Assembly (NCBI RefSeq): GCF_018224955.1
Contig: NZ_JAGTUU010000009.1
Span: 1 to 64,000, forward strand
Origin: Thetidibacter halocola
GTDB lineage: Bacteria > Pseudomonadota > Alphaproteobacteria > Rhodobacterales > Rhodobacteraceae
Direction: 5' to 3'
Length of the DNA stretch: 64,000 nucleotides
In this document: positions 54,786 to 63,253 of the stretch, piece after piece
How positions within the stretch are numbered: the first letter of the stretch is position 1
Layout of the letters: the number at the start of each line of letters is the position of its first letter
Program-made: the position numbers and the translations under genes
Notes under the pieces: model-generated
Told to the model about the DNA's origin: nothing
The model's input: the letters and a program-made list of their open reading frames with translations, nothing else
Database searches by the model: none

Positions 54786-55181
54786 ATGGCAAAGAACAGA
54801 TTCACGGATGGCTCCGGCCCCACCCAACGTCAGCTCCGCGTGGCCGAGCTGATCCGCCGCCGTCTGTCCGAGGTGTTCTCGCGCGGCGAGATCCACGACC
54901 CCGACCTCAATCGCCTGTCGATCACGGTTGGCGAGGTCCGGGTTTCCCCCGATCTCAAGGTCGCCACGGCCTATGTCGTGCCGCTGGGCGGCGGCAACGT
55001 CGACACGATGTTCGAGCGGCTCGAGGAAAACCGCCACGAGATCCGCCGCGCCACCGCCAAGGGGCTGGAACTGAAATACGCGCCAGAGCTTCGCTTTCGG
55101 CTCGACGAGACCTTCGATCAACTGGACGAGACGCGGCGCCTGTTCTCGCAGGATGCGGTGCGCCGCGACCTAGACGATTGA
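54786..55181 (+). CDS. rbfA: Ribosome-binding factor A
   Basis: A 131-residue KH-like protein needed for 16S rRNA 5'-end maturation and cold growth. Conserved: [61 protein letters not shown] 54786 gives the usual start (MAKNRFTDG). It lies four bases before the phosphodiester glycosidase gene. truB, often next in relatives, is not present. Confidence 0.95.
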   Translation: MAKNRFTDGSGPTQRQLRVAELIRRRLSEVFSRGEIHDPDLNRLSITVGEVRVSPDLKVATAYVVPLGGGNVDTMFERLEENRHEIRRATAKGLELKYAPELRFRLDETFDQLDETRRLFSQDAVRRDLDD

Positions 55182-55185
55182 CCCG

Positions 55186-55920
55186 ATGCGGCGGCTGGCC
55201 CTCCTCCTGTCGTTGAGCCTCGGCTTCGCGACCCAGACCGCCGCACTGGAGTGCGAACAGATCCGGCACATCGGCAACCGCTACACGATCTGCTCCGTGG
55301 ATCCGGCCGAGGACGAGCTGCGGCTGTTCCTCGATGGCCCCGACGGGGCCAGGCTGGGCCAGTTCGACGCGGTCTCGACGATGCTGGCGGCGCGGGGCGA
55401 GTCGCTGCTCTTCGCGATGAATGCCGGCATGTACCACGCGGACCGCTCTCCGGTCGGACATTACGTCGAGCGTGGGCGCGAGCGGATGCGCGTGATCCCC
55501 AATCCGGGGCCGGGCAATTTCGGCCTGCTGCCCAACGGCATCTTCTGCATCGGGCGAGGCACGGCGCGGGTCTACGAGACGCGGGATTACCTCGAACGCA
55601 GGCCGTCCTGCCGCTATGCCACGCAATCCGGCCCGATGCTGGTGATCGACGGCGCACTGCATCCGCGATTCCTGCCCGACAGCACCTCACGCTACATCCG
55701 CAACGGGGTGGGCACGTCAAAGGACGGGCGGCGCGCGGTGTTCGCCATCTCGGACAACGCGGTGACCTTCCACGAGTTCGGGCGGCTGTTCCGCGACATC
55801 CTCAACCTTCCGGATGCACTGTTCTTCGACGGCAATGTCTCGCGCCTGTTTGCGCCGCAGGTGGGGCGCAACGACCCGGGCCGGATGATGGGACCGATCG
55901 TCGGCGTCGTCGGGCCCTAA
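55186..55920 (+). CDS. Phosphodiester glycosidase family (NAGPA/DUF2233) protein
   Basis: A 244-residue secreted protein with a signal peptide (LALLLSLSLGFATQTAALEC). NAGPA-domain motifs: LFAMNAGMYHADRSPVGHYV, LPNGIFCIG, CRYATQSGPMLVIDG, RNGVGTSKDGRRAVFAIS and ALFFDGNVSRLFAP. The family hydrolyses sugar phosphodiesters, possibly in envelope or wall glycan turnover; the substrate here is unknown. Cotranscribed with rbfA. Confidence 0.88.
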   Translation: MRRLALLLSLSLGFATQTAALECEQIRHIGNRYTICSVDPAEDELRLFLDGPDGARLGQFDAVSTMLAARGESLLFAMNAGMYHADRSPVGHYVERGRERMRVIPNPGPGNFGLLPNGIFCIGRGTARVYETRDYLERRPSCRYATQSGPMLVIDGALHPRFLPDSTSRYIRNGVGTSKDGRRAVFAISDNAVTFHEFGRLFRDILNLPDALFFDGNVSRLFAPQVGRNDPGRMMGPIVGVVGP

Positions 55921-55934
55921 TCCAAACAGGAAAA

Positions 55935-55958
55935 CGCCGCGCGGTTTTTCGCGCGGCG
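55935..55958. terminator. Bidirectional hairpin terminator
   Basis: CGCCGCGC (55935-55942) pairs with GCGCGGCG (55951-55958) around a loop containing TTTTT, between convergent genes; AAAA lies before the stem, giving a U-run in the minus-strand direction. Confidence 0.65.
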
Positions 55959-55980
55959 CGTTAGGGACAGCGAAAAGGTG

Positions 55981-56442
55981 TCAGCGCCACGCCACCTCGA
56001 AACCGTGGCCGCGCAGGCAGCGCATCGAATAGGCATCGCGGTCATGTCGCGATCCGCGCAGCGTCACAAGGCAGCTTTGCGGCAGGCGGCGCGCGCCGCG
56101 ATAGTTCCGGTCGAGGCAGCGAGAGCCCATCACCCAGTTCGTGCTGCTGCTGTCGACCGCGATGGCGCATTCGCGCGGCAACTGGGTGCGGCGCGCCGGC
56201 TCGGGACGCGGCGGCTGGTGGCGGGGAGTGACGACCTCGCGCCGGGGCGACACGGAATGGGCGTGCTCGCGGCGGTCGTCGCGGGTCTCGCTCTGGATGA
56301 TCTTGCCGATGATGAACAGCGTGGCCGCCGCGCCCAGGAAACGGCCGACATCGTCGGCATCGGCGGCCTTTGCGGGGGCGGCAGAGACTGCGGCAATCAG
56401 AGCGCCGACGGACAGGACCGAGGTGATGAAGCGGAAGGACAT
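55981..56442 (-). CDS. Secreted hypothetical protein, basic C-terminus
   Basis: A 153-residue protein from ATG 56442 with a signal peptide (FITSVLSVGALIAAVSAAPA) and a short hydrophobic stretch ATLFIIGKII. The mature part is rich in Arg, His and Pro, with three Cys in the last 60 residues (RECAIAV, GSRCLDRNYRGARRLPQSC, SMRCLRGHGFEV). Similar small periplasmic proteins occur in roseobacters; function unknown. The frame upstream of 56442 is not supported. Confidence 0.7.
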   Translation of the reverse strand: MSFRFITSVLSVGALIAAVSAAPAKAADADDVGRFLGAAATLFIIGKIIQSETRDDRREHAHSVSPRREVVTPRHQPPRPEPARRTQLPRECAIAVDSSSTNWVMGSRCLDRNYRGARRLPQSCLVTLRGSRHDRDAYSMRCLRGHGFEVAWR

Positions 56443-56613
56443 GGGGCAGGTTCCTTTTTCTGGTGTGTGATCCAAAGCGCCACGGGACGCCCTGCATCCA
56501 CGCTGGCCCCGCCCCCGGAAATCGGGCAATAACGCCCCCCCGCTATCGGATAACCGGGCGGCCGGACCCCTTCGGTTATTGTCTTTCAGCGGCGTGACCC
56601 GCATCGTGACGGC

Positions 56614-56898
56614 ATGAAAACCCTCGCCCTCACCCTCCTTGTCTCGCTGGCCCTGGCCGGCGCCGCACGGGCCGACTGCTTTGTCGAATACAAGGCAAAG
56701 CAGGACGATCCCCTGCGCCTGCATTACGGCATCCTCGCGCTGCCCGGCGGCTGCCCGTCGGCCCCGGCCGCGCAGGACGCTGCCGCCCGCCGCCTCGCCG
56801 CAGGCGGCTGGACCCTGCTGACCGTCCTCGGCGTCAGCGCCGAGACGCCCCCGGACCAGAAAAAGGCGAATGCCGGTGACTTCTACCTCCGCTTCTGA
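56614..56898 (+). CDS. Small secreted hypothetical protein
   Basis: A 94-residue protein with a signal peptide (MKTLALTLLVSLALAGAARA) and a short mature domain starting DCFVEYKAKQDDPLRLHYG with two Cys (positions 22 and 48) that could pair. Its 3' end overlaps the start of the next gene by 29 bases, so the two are coupled. No known family recognised beyond a likely roseobacter-conserved protein. Confidence 0.72.
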   Translation: MKTLALTLLVSLALAGAARADCFVEYKAKQDDPLRLHYGILALPGGCPSAPAAQDAAARRLAAGGWTLLTVLGVSAETPPDQKKANAGDFYLRF

Positions 56899-57583
56899 CA
56901 TCGCCGAAAGCCGCCGCGCCGGGTCGCGCATTGTCGGCTTCGGCATCGCCGCCATCGCCGCGATCCTCGCCGTGGCGGGCGCGGTGCTGCTGTTCGCCCT
57001 GCCCGACGCCAACGCCTTCAACGCGCGGGTCGAACAACTGTTCGTCGAGAACGCCGACCTGACCGGGCAGGCCGAGATCAAGCTGCTGGAGATCCTCGCG
57101 CAGTCGGGCACCGCCTTTTCCGACACGCTGGGCCATTACCGGATGGTGATCTTCGTGCTGATGGTCTTCGCCGCCGCCCTGCTGATTGCGGCGCTGGTCT
57201 TCCTGGTGATGCTGGTCACGCTGAACCGGCGCATGGCGCAGATCGAACGCTCGGGCATCCAGGTCTCGTCGCTCATCATCTCGCGTGAGGAAAACACCGT
57301 CTATCTCAACACGATGGGCTTCAAGCTGACCGAGGCGATGATGGAGACGCTGGCCGTTCTGGCCGAGGCGCGCATGGACGACGACATCCTGACCGGTGCG
57401 CAGATCGAGGCGGTGATCTCAGGTCGGTCTGAGACCGACTGCGAGGAGGCCGCCGGCGCCACGCGGATCAAGCGTCTGCGCGACGGGTTGGGCAACCAAC
57501 TGGTGAGCGAGTTGCTTGTCAAGAACATCGCCCGGCGCGGTTATGTCCTGGCGATCGACAAGGGCGTGATCGAAGTCGTTTGA
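56870..57583 (+). CDS. Membrane protein with cytoplasmic winged-helix-like domain
   Basis: A 237-residue protein with two hydrophobic segments (GFGIAAIAAILAVAGAVLLF, about 23-43, and VIFVLMVFAAALLIAALVFL, about 92-115) around an extracytoplasmic loop of some 45 residues. A C-terminal cytoplasmic domain of about 115 residues (FKLTEAMMETLAVLAEARM, AAGATRIKRLRDGLGNQLV, RRGYVLAID) resembles a winged-helix effector domain. This could be a membrane-bound sensor or regulator; that is inference. It begins inside the end of the preceding gene. Confidence 0.65.
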   Translation: MPVTSTSASDIAESRRAGSRIVGFGIAAIAAILAVAGAVLLFALPDANAFNARVEQLFVENADLTGQAEIKLLEILAQSGTAFSDTLGHYRMVIFVLMVFAAALLIAALVFLVMLVTLNRRMAQIERSGIQVSSLIISREENTVYLNTMGFKLTEAMMETLAVLAEARMDDDILTGAQIEAVISGRSETDCEEAAGATRIKRLRDGLGNQLVSELLVKNIARRGYVLAIDKGVIEVV

Positions 57584-57654
57584 TACAGGGGTAACCGTTT
57601 CTTCGGGTTTCGGCGCTAGCGTCCCACGCAGCGACGCACCAACAGGAGACGCCC

Positions 57655-57957
57655 ATGCCCCATACCGAAGCCGCCCGCCTGTCGGCCTATGCCGCGCAGA
57701 CCCCGCTCGACCGTCTGCGCGCGCTGGAACGAAGCGGTGCGGTCACGCTGGTCGACCGCGACGGCCCAGCGGACAGCGCTCTGGCCGGGGGGATGGGCGC
57801 GCAGCTTCAAGCACTGTCGGACCGGATCTCTGACCTCGAGGAGGCGCTAGAGCGCGCGACGGCCGCAGGTCGGGACGAACCGCGGCAGACACTCGCCACC
57901 ATCGCGGAATGCCGGGTGCAGATGGCCGCCCTGTGCAGGCTGCTTTTGTCGGAATAG
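57655..57957 (+). CDS. Hypothetical protein with coiled-coil
   Basis: A 100-residue soluble protein; AGGAG precedes ATG 57655. The middle (ALSDRISDLEEALERAT) should form a short coiled coil. No family recognised. It stands alone between the membrane-protein gene and the convergent RTX gene. Confidence 0.6.
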   Translation: MPHTEAARLSAYAAQTPLDRLRALERSGAVTLVDRDGPADSALAGGMGAQLQALSDRISDLEEALERATAAGRDEPRQTLATIAECRVQMAALCRLLLSE

Positions 57958-58004
57958 CCAAGGCACCGGGCGGGTCAGGCGCAGGCGAGGATGTGAGCCC
58001 CGGC

Positions 58005-60197
58005 TCAGATCAGCATGATGTCGTCAATCAGCCCGGCATTCGACGCCAGGCCCCGGAAGAAGATCGTGTTGCCCGCGCCGAAATCCAGCAAGAGGCCGAC
58101 CGCGTCCGTGACCGACAGCACGTCGAGCCGCGCCTGGTCGAGGGGCGCGTCGCCCCACAGCGCCCGGTCGATCTGCAGCCGGTCGGTGCCCGGCAGATAG
58201 TCGGTCAGCGTGTCCGAATCGATCCGACCGGAAAAGACAAACGTGTCGGCCCCGGCGCCCCCGGTCGCCGTGTCGTTGCCACCACCCATGCCGATCGTGT
58301 CGTTTCCATTGCCTGCAAGGACGACATCGTTTCCAAAGGTGGCCTGCCCGTTGTCCTGCCAGACGTCATCGCCGCTTCCCAGGTAGGCGCGGTCGCTGCC
58401 GTCGCCGCCGGTCACCGTATCCGCGCCCGCCCCCGCCAGAAGGGTGTCGTTGTTCTCGCCGCCGAACAGCCGGTCGTTTCCATCGCCTCCGAGAATCCGG
58501 TCATTGCCCTTGTTGCCGTAGACCAAGTCGTCGCCGCTGCCCGCGTCGATAGTGTCGCGCCCGCCTTGTCCTGCAATCGTGTCATTGTCCGTCTCGGACG
58601 TGTGCGTGCCATCCTCGAAGCTGTCATGCCCGGCACCAAGATGCGCAAGGTCGTTGCCGAGGCCGCCACTCACCGTGTCGCTGCCATTGCCGCCGAAAAG
58701 CCTGTCATCGCCGTTCGCACCCACAAGCCAGTCATTCCCGTCGCCGCCCGACAGGGAGTCATCGCCGAAATAGCCGCGCAACTCGTCATGTCCGGCGCCG
58801 CCGAAGATGGTGTCGTTCCCGTATTGGCCCAGCGCCGTGTCGTCGCCGGAACTGCCCTGGATGACATCATGTCCCGCGTCGCCGATCAGCAGATCGTGCC
58901 CGCGTCCCCCGAACAGGCTGTCGTCACCGCCTTGTCCTCTCAGGCTGTCGTCGCCGTCACCGCCCCGCAGCGTGTCGTTCCCGAAACCGCCAAGCAGCGT
59001 GTCGGCATCCGCATCGCCCGACAGGCTGTCGTCGCCGTCTCCGCCGTCCAGGCTGTCGTCTCCGGCGAGGCCGGACAGGGTGTCGTTGCCACCCAGTCCC
59101 TCGACGATATCGTTGCCGGCCGTCCCGTCGAACCTGTCGTTGTCCGGCCCCAGCGAGACAACGCTTGGCCAGACATAACCCGTGACCCTGGCGCCAAAAC
59201 CGTAGTCAGCCGATGAAGACAGGATCGTCGGAAACGCACTCGACAGATCGACCCAGAGGCTTTCTCCTCCGGTAAACTCAAGCGACAGGACATCGCCGAC
59301 CGGGATGTCGAAGGTCTCGGACCATTCCATCTGCGTGGGATGGAACGACAGTCCGTCGAAATCTCCGGGGCCCAACTCGATCCCGTCGATGAAATACCGG
59401 ATGGAGAAGAACTCCTCCACGATGCCTCGAAAGACCTTGATATAGGCGGCGATCGACTCCTTGAGCGCTGCAAGCTCGGGCTGACCGGCCAACACGTTCT
59501 GCAAGAAGGATTCCATATCCAGCAAACGCGCCAGGACGCGATCCCGGAAGACAACCGGCCGGATGTCGAACTCTCCGGTTTCCGGAAAGTCGAACGCGCC
59601 CGTGGCCGTCGCGGACTGCAACTCTTCGATCTCGTTCCTCAGATCGATCAGCGAGTTGTATTCGACTTCGTCGACGACCGTCCAATCCACGTTCCGGATC
59701 AACGCCAGGTAGGCGTCGACAACCGCATTCTGCATGGTCGTATAGGGGGTCAGCGCGCCGATGCGGCTGTCAAGAGACGCTGCCGCCCCCCAATCCGCCT
59801 GAAGGGAATGCGATTGGTTGACAGTCCCGGAAATCGTGAAGTCGAGGTAGAATGTGCCTCCGATCCCGTTCGAGAACAGGGTGTCGATTGGCCCGCCAAG
59901 GTCGAGTGCGACGCCCAGTTCGAGGCCCCGCGTCGCGCTGCCGACGGGCATCAGGACGAAATCCGCGATGTCCGTGCCCGGATCGCCGTATTCGTCGTAG
60001 CTTTGCACGCTGCCCGTGAAAGTGGCGACATCGATGAGGAAATCGAGTTGCCCGTTTGTATCGGTGAACGCGCCGACACCGCCGGCAAGGCCCGCAGTTT
60101 CAGGTGTATCGTTCACACCCTCGCCAGGCTCCAACCCGGTGTAGATGAATGCGGCCAATTTGTCCTCCGCCACCGTCAGTGAAAGGGTAGCACACAT
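58005..60197 (-). CDS. RTX-type calcium-binding secreted protein
   Basis: A 730-residue acidic protein. The N-terminal 350 residues are non-repetitive with no signal peptide. From about residue 365 to 650 there are many GGxGxDxhx nonapeptides (LGGNDTLSGLAGDDSLDGG, GGDGNDWLVGANGDDRLFGG), which bind calcium as beta-rolls. The C-terminus (GGAGADTFVFSGRIDSDTL, VGLLLDFGAGNTIFF) is a typical type I secretion signal region. No protease or lipase motif was seen, so its role (adhesin, surface layer, toxin) is open. ATG 60197 lies 23 bases past the tRNA-Arg 3' end. No T1SS genes are in the window. Confidence 0.85.
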   Translation of the reverse strand: MCATLSLTVAEDKLAAFIYTGLEPGEGVNDTPETAGLAGGVGAFTDTNGQLDFLIDVATFTGSVQSYDEYGDPGTDIADFVLMPVGSATRGLELGVALDLGGPIDTLFSNGIGGTFYLDFTISGTVNQSHSLQADWGAAASLDSRIGALTPYTTMQNAVVDAYLALIRNVDWTVVDEVEYNSLIDLRNEIEELQSATATGAFDFPETGEFDIRPVVFRDRVLARLLDMESFLQNVLAGQPELAALKESIAAYIKVFRGIVEEFFSIRYFIDGIELGPGDFDGLSFHPTQMEWSETFDIPVGDVLSLEFTGGESLWVDLSSAFPTILSSSADYGFGARVTGYVWPSVVSLGPDNDRFDGTAGNDIVEGLGGNDTLSGLAGDDSLDGGDGDDSLSGDADADTLLGGFGNDTLRGGDGDDSLRGQGGDDSLFGGRGHDLLIGDAGHDVIQGSSGDDTALGQYGNDTIFGGAGHDELRGYFGDDSLSGGDGNDWLVGANGDDRLFGGNGSDTVSGGLGNDLAHLGAGHDSFEDGTHTSETDNDTIAGQGGRDTIDAGSGDDLVYGNKGNDRILGGDGNDRLFGGENNDTLLAGAGADTVTGGDGSDRAYLGSGDDVWQDNGQATFGNDVVLAGNGNDTIGMGGGNDTATGGAGADTFVFSGRIDSDTLTDYLPGTDRLQIDRALWGDAPLDQARLDVLSVTDAVGLLLDFGAGNTIFFRGLASNAGLIDDIMLI

Positions 60198-60220
60198 CAC
60201 GATGCATGTGAAAAGGCAGG

Positions 60221-60297
60221 TGGTGATCCCGGCAGGATTCGAACCTGCAACCTGCCCCTTAGGAGGGGGCTGCTCTATCCAGTTGAGCCACGGGACC
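60221..60297 (-). tRNA. tRNA-Arg (anticodon CCT)
   Basis: A 77-base cloverleaf with encoded CCA. The acceptor GGTCCCG pairs with CGGGATC, with one G-U pair. The D-loop is GGCTCAACTGGATAGAGC, the anticodon loop CTCCTAA gives CCT (reads AGG), and the T-loop GGTTCGAATCC is standard. Confidence 0.96.
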
Positions 60298-60395
60298 GCC
60301 CAATTCCCCATAACGCGCCCTGCCGGGCTTGTCATCCCGCTTCGCGTCTTGTCGGCGCGCTGGCGATTGCGCTAACGTCACGGTGCAGAAGAAGG

Positions 60396-61430
60396 ATGCC
60401 GCCCTTGGCCAATGACGACTCACGTCCCCTGACGCTCCGCGATGTCTCCGAAGCCTCGGGCGTTTCCGAAATGACGGTCAGCCGGGTGCTGCGCAACCGC
60501 GGCGATGTCAGCCAGGCCACGCGCGAACGCGTGCTGGAGGCCGCCAAGGCGCTGGGCTACGTGCCCAACAAGATCGCCGGCGCGCTGGCCAGCCAGCGGG
60601 TGAACCTGGTGGCGGTCGTCATCCCCTCTTTGCGCAACATGGTCTTCCCCGAGGTCATGTCGGGCATCTCCAGCGTGCTCGAGGAGACTGACCTGCAACC
60701 GATCGTCGCCGTCACCGACTACCTGCCCGAAAAGGAAGAGCGCGTCCTTTACGAGATGCTGTCCTGGCGGCCCTCGGGCGTCATCATCGCCGGGCTGGAA
60801 CATACCGACGCGGCCCGCGCCATGCTCAAGGCCAGCGGCATCCCGGTGGTCGAGATCATGGATACCGACGGCATCCCGATCGACGCCGCCGTGGGCATCA
60901 GCCACAGGCGCGCCGGACGCGAGATGGCCAAGGCGATCCTCAAGCAGGGCTACCAGCGCATCGGCTTCATGGGCACCAAGATGCCGCTCGACCACCGTGC
61001 GCGCAAACGCTTCGAGGGCTTCACCGAGGCGCTGGCCAAGGCCGGGGTCGAGATCGCGGACCAGGAGTTCTATTCCGGCGGCTCGGCGCTGGCCAAGGGG
61101 CGCGAGATGACCCGCGCCATGCTGAAACGCGATCCGGAACTCGATTTCCTGTATTACTCCAACGACATGATCGCGGCGGGCGGGCTTCTGGAACTGCTAG
61201 AGCAGGGCATCGACATTCCCGGCCAGATCGGTCTTGCCGGCTTCAACGGGGTCGAGTTGCTGGACGGCCTGCCGCGGCGGGTTGCCACGATGGATGCCTG
61301 CCGCACCGAGGTCGGGCGCAAGGCGGCTCAGATCATCGCCGACCGCATCGCCACCGGCACCGTCGAGGACGAGCGCGTGATCGAACTGACGCCGACGATC
61401 AGCTATGGCGACACTCTGAAACGGCGCTGA
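60396..61430 (+). CDS. LacI-family transcriptional regulator
   Basis: A 344-residue repressor of the LacI/GalR family. The N-terminal HTH is LTLRDVSEASGVSEMTVSRVLR (about 12-33), followed by the hinge helix AAKALGYVPNKIAGALASQR and a sugar-binding-type effector domain (FMGTKMPLDHRARKRFEGF, YYSNDMIAAGGLLELLEQG). It resembles gluconate-type (GntR of the LacI family) regulators, but the effector is not determined and no sugar genes flank it. ATG 60396 lies very close to GAAGG; TTG 60405 is an alternative start with better spacing. Confidence 0.88.
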   Translation: MPPLANDDSRPLTLRDVSEASGVSEMTVSRVLRNRGDVSQATRERVLEAAKALGYVPNKIAGALASQRVNLVAVVIPSLRNMVFPEVMSGISSVLEETDLQPIVAVTDYLPEKEERVLYEMLSWRPSGVIIAGLEHTDAARAMLKASGIPVVEIMDTDGIPIDAAVGISHRRAGREMAKAILKQGYQRIGFMGTKMPLDHRARKRFEGFTEALAKAGVEIADQEFYSGGSALAKGREMTRAMLKRDPELDFLYYSNDMIAAGGLLELLEQGIDIPGQIGLAGFNGVELLDGLPRRVATMDACRTEVGRKAAQIIADRIATGTVEDERVIELTPTISYGDTLKRR

Positions 61431-61431
61431 G

Positions 61432-62625
61432 ATGCGCCTGTCGAACGGCACGGCGCGGCGGCTTTTCCTGCATGCGCACGGGCTGGGCGAAACGCCTTCC
61501 GGCCCCGGCAAGGGCGCCGACCTGCTGGCACTGATCCAGGAACTGGGATTCGTGCAGGTGGACAGCGTGCGCACCGTGGAACGGGCGCATGACATGATCC
61601 TCTTCGCGCGCCGCCCGGCCTATCGCCCGGCGCACCTCGCGCCGCTTCTGGAACGCGACCGCTCCCTGTTCGAGCACTGGACGCATGACGCCGCGGTGAT
61701 TCCCACCGACTTCTGGCCGCATTGGCGGCTGCGATTCGCCCGCGACCGGCACCGCCTGGCCGAACGCTGGCGCAAGTGGCGCGGCGACGGATTCCACGGC
61801 AAGCTGGAAGAAGTTCTGGCCCATGTGCGTGACCACGGGCCCGTCACGTCCGGAGAGATGGGCCAGGACGAGGGACGCAGTTCCGGCGGCTGGTGGGACT
61901 GGCACCCGTCCAAGACCGCGCTGGAGTTCCTGTGGCGCAGCGGCGCGCTGTCGGTGACGCGGCGCGAAGGGTTCCGCAAGGTCTATGACTTGACCGAACG
62001 GGTCGTTCCCGAAGGCATTCGGGCGCATCGCCCTTCCGAGGCCGACAGCATCGACTGGCTCTGTCACGCCGCGCTGGACCGGCTGGGCTTTGCCACCAGC
62101 GGCGAAATCGCCGCCTTCTGGGACATTGTCACGCCGACCGAGGCGAAGGACTGGCTGGCGGCGCAAGCCAAACGTAGCGCGGTCGTGCCCGTCACGGTGA
62201 CGCAGGCCGATGGTGGCCTCCGGCAATGCCACGCCCGCCCCGAAACGCTTGACGCACTGTCCGACGTGCCCGACCCGCCGGGCCGCCTTCGCGTGCTCAG
62301 CCCCTTCGACCCGGCGCTGCGCGACCGCAAGCGGGCCGAGCGGCTGTTCGGCTTTCACTACCGGATCGAGATCTTCACCCCCGCGCCACAGCGGCGCTAC
62401 GGCTATTACGTCTTTCCACTGCTCGAGGGCGACCGGCTGGCAGGCCGCATCGACATGGCGCGGGCGGGCGATGCCCTGCATGTCGCCGCGCTCTGGCCTG
62501 AACGCGGCATCCGCTGGGGTGCCGGCCGGCAGGACCGGCTGGAGGCTGAACTGCACCGCACAGCGCGCTTCGCCGGGTTGGAGCGTGTCACCTGGGCAGA
62601 CGACTGGCGGCGCGACCCGCTCTGA
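61432..62625 (+). CDS. YcaQ/AlkX-like winged-helix DNA glycosylase
   Basis: A 397-residue protein of the DUF1006/HTH_42 family. The N-terminus RRLFLHAHGLG and FVQVDSVRTVERAHDMILFA precede the catalytic region HWTHDAAVIPTDFWPHWRLR. The C-terminus has VLSPFDPALRDRKRAERLFGF and YYVFPLLEGDRLAGRIDM. E. coli YcaQ unhooks DNA interstrand crosslinks by glycosylase action. It starts two bases after the LacI-type regulator and probably shares its transcript. Confidence 0.87.
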   Translation: MRLSNGTARRLFLHAHGLGETPSGPGKGADLLALIQELGFVQVDSVRTVERAHDMILFARRPAYRPAHLAPLLERDRSLFEHWTHDAAVIPTDFWPHWRLRFARDRHRLAERWRKWRGDGFHGKLEEVLAHVRDHGPVTSGEMGQDEGRSSGGWWDWHPSKTALEFLWRSGALSVTRREGFRKVYDLTERVVPEGIRAHRPSEADSIDWLCHAALDRLGFATSGEIAAFWDIVTPTEAKDWLAAQAKRSAVVPVTVTQADGGLRQCHARPETLDALSDVPDPPGRLRVLSPFDPALRDRKRAERLFGFHYRIEIFTPAPQRRYGYYVFPLLEGDRLAGRIDMARAGDALHVAALWPERGIRWGAGRQDRLEAELHRTARFAGLERVTWADDWRRDPL

Positions 62626-62749
62626 TCCAACCCGTCACACACATGTCATGCAGAGCGCCTATCGAGCGGTCGTAGTCAGTCGCGGGCGATCCATTGCGCC
62701 CATCCCCCGTTTGGCCTTTAGGGCAAAGAATCCGTTTTCCATGAGCGAC

Positions 62750-62777
62750 AGGGGTGGCCATCGTGCCACCCCTTTTT
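62750..62777 (+). terminator. Intrinsic terminator downstream of the ycaQ-like gene
   Basis: AGGGGTGGC (62750-62758) pairs perfectly with GCCACCCCT (62765-62773), followed by TTTT. It is 125 bases past the last stop codon; the intervening stretch has no ORF. Confidence 0.85.
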
Positions 62778-62885
62778 CATGACCCAGCCATGCACCGGCG
62801 GAAAAGCGGCTATTCCGATGCGTGCCTACTGCGATGCTGCGGCGCGGCATAACTAGGGACAAGCAGTAACACAAAGGGAACCGCA

Positions 62886-63110
62886 ATGGCCCATATCACC
62901 ACCAACCACGCCCCGAGCACGACGCCTCTCAACCCGCTGCGTGCCTTCGGGGAGGCGATCCTCAAGTTCCTGAGCAATATCGCCGAGTCGAACCATCGCA
63001 TCCGCGAGGTCGAGCGCCTGAATGCCCTGAGCGACGCCCAGCTTAAGAGCCTGGGCCTGCGCCGCCAGGACATCGTGCGCCACGTCTTCCGCGACGTCTA
63101 TTACGTCTGA
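62886..63110 (+). CDS. DUF1127 family protein
   Basis: A 74-residue protein. The conserved C-terminal DUF1127 motif reads HRIREVERLNALSDAQLKSL then GLRRQDIVRHVFRD, a small Arg-rich helical unit. In Rhodobacter, DUF1127 proteins are stress-linked and affect RNA or C1 metabolism. ATG 62886 is the only sensible start; a terminator follows. Confidence 0.88.
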   Translation: MAHITTNHAPSTTPLNPLRAFGEAILKFLSNIAESNHRIREVERLNALSDAQLKSLGLRRQDIVRHVFRDVYYV

Positions 63111-63132
63111 CGCGCCGCGCGATCCGCGCAAC

Positions 63133-63163
63133 AGGCCGCGCCCCGCAAGGGACGCGGCCTTTT
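63133..63163 (+). terminator. Intrinsic terminator after the DUF1127 gene
   Basis: AGGCCGCG (63133-63140) pairs with CGCGGCCT (63153-63160), with an inner CCC/GGG pair around a GCAA loop, followed by TTT. It is 22 bases after the stop. Confidence 0.8.
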
Positions 63164-63253
63164 CCTTGCCTGACGGTTGGTGACTGGACGCTCCTGCGCT
63201 AGCGTGTTGCCAGTCTGGCGCCGGCGGCGTCGCAGCACCGGAACAGGGACCGC

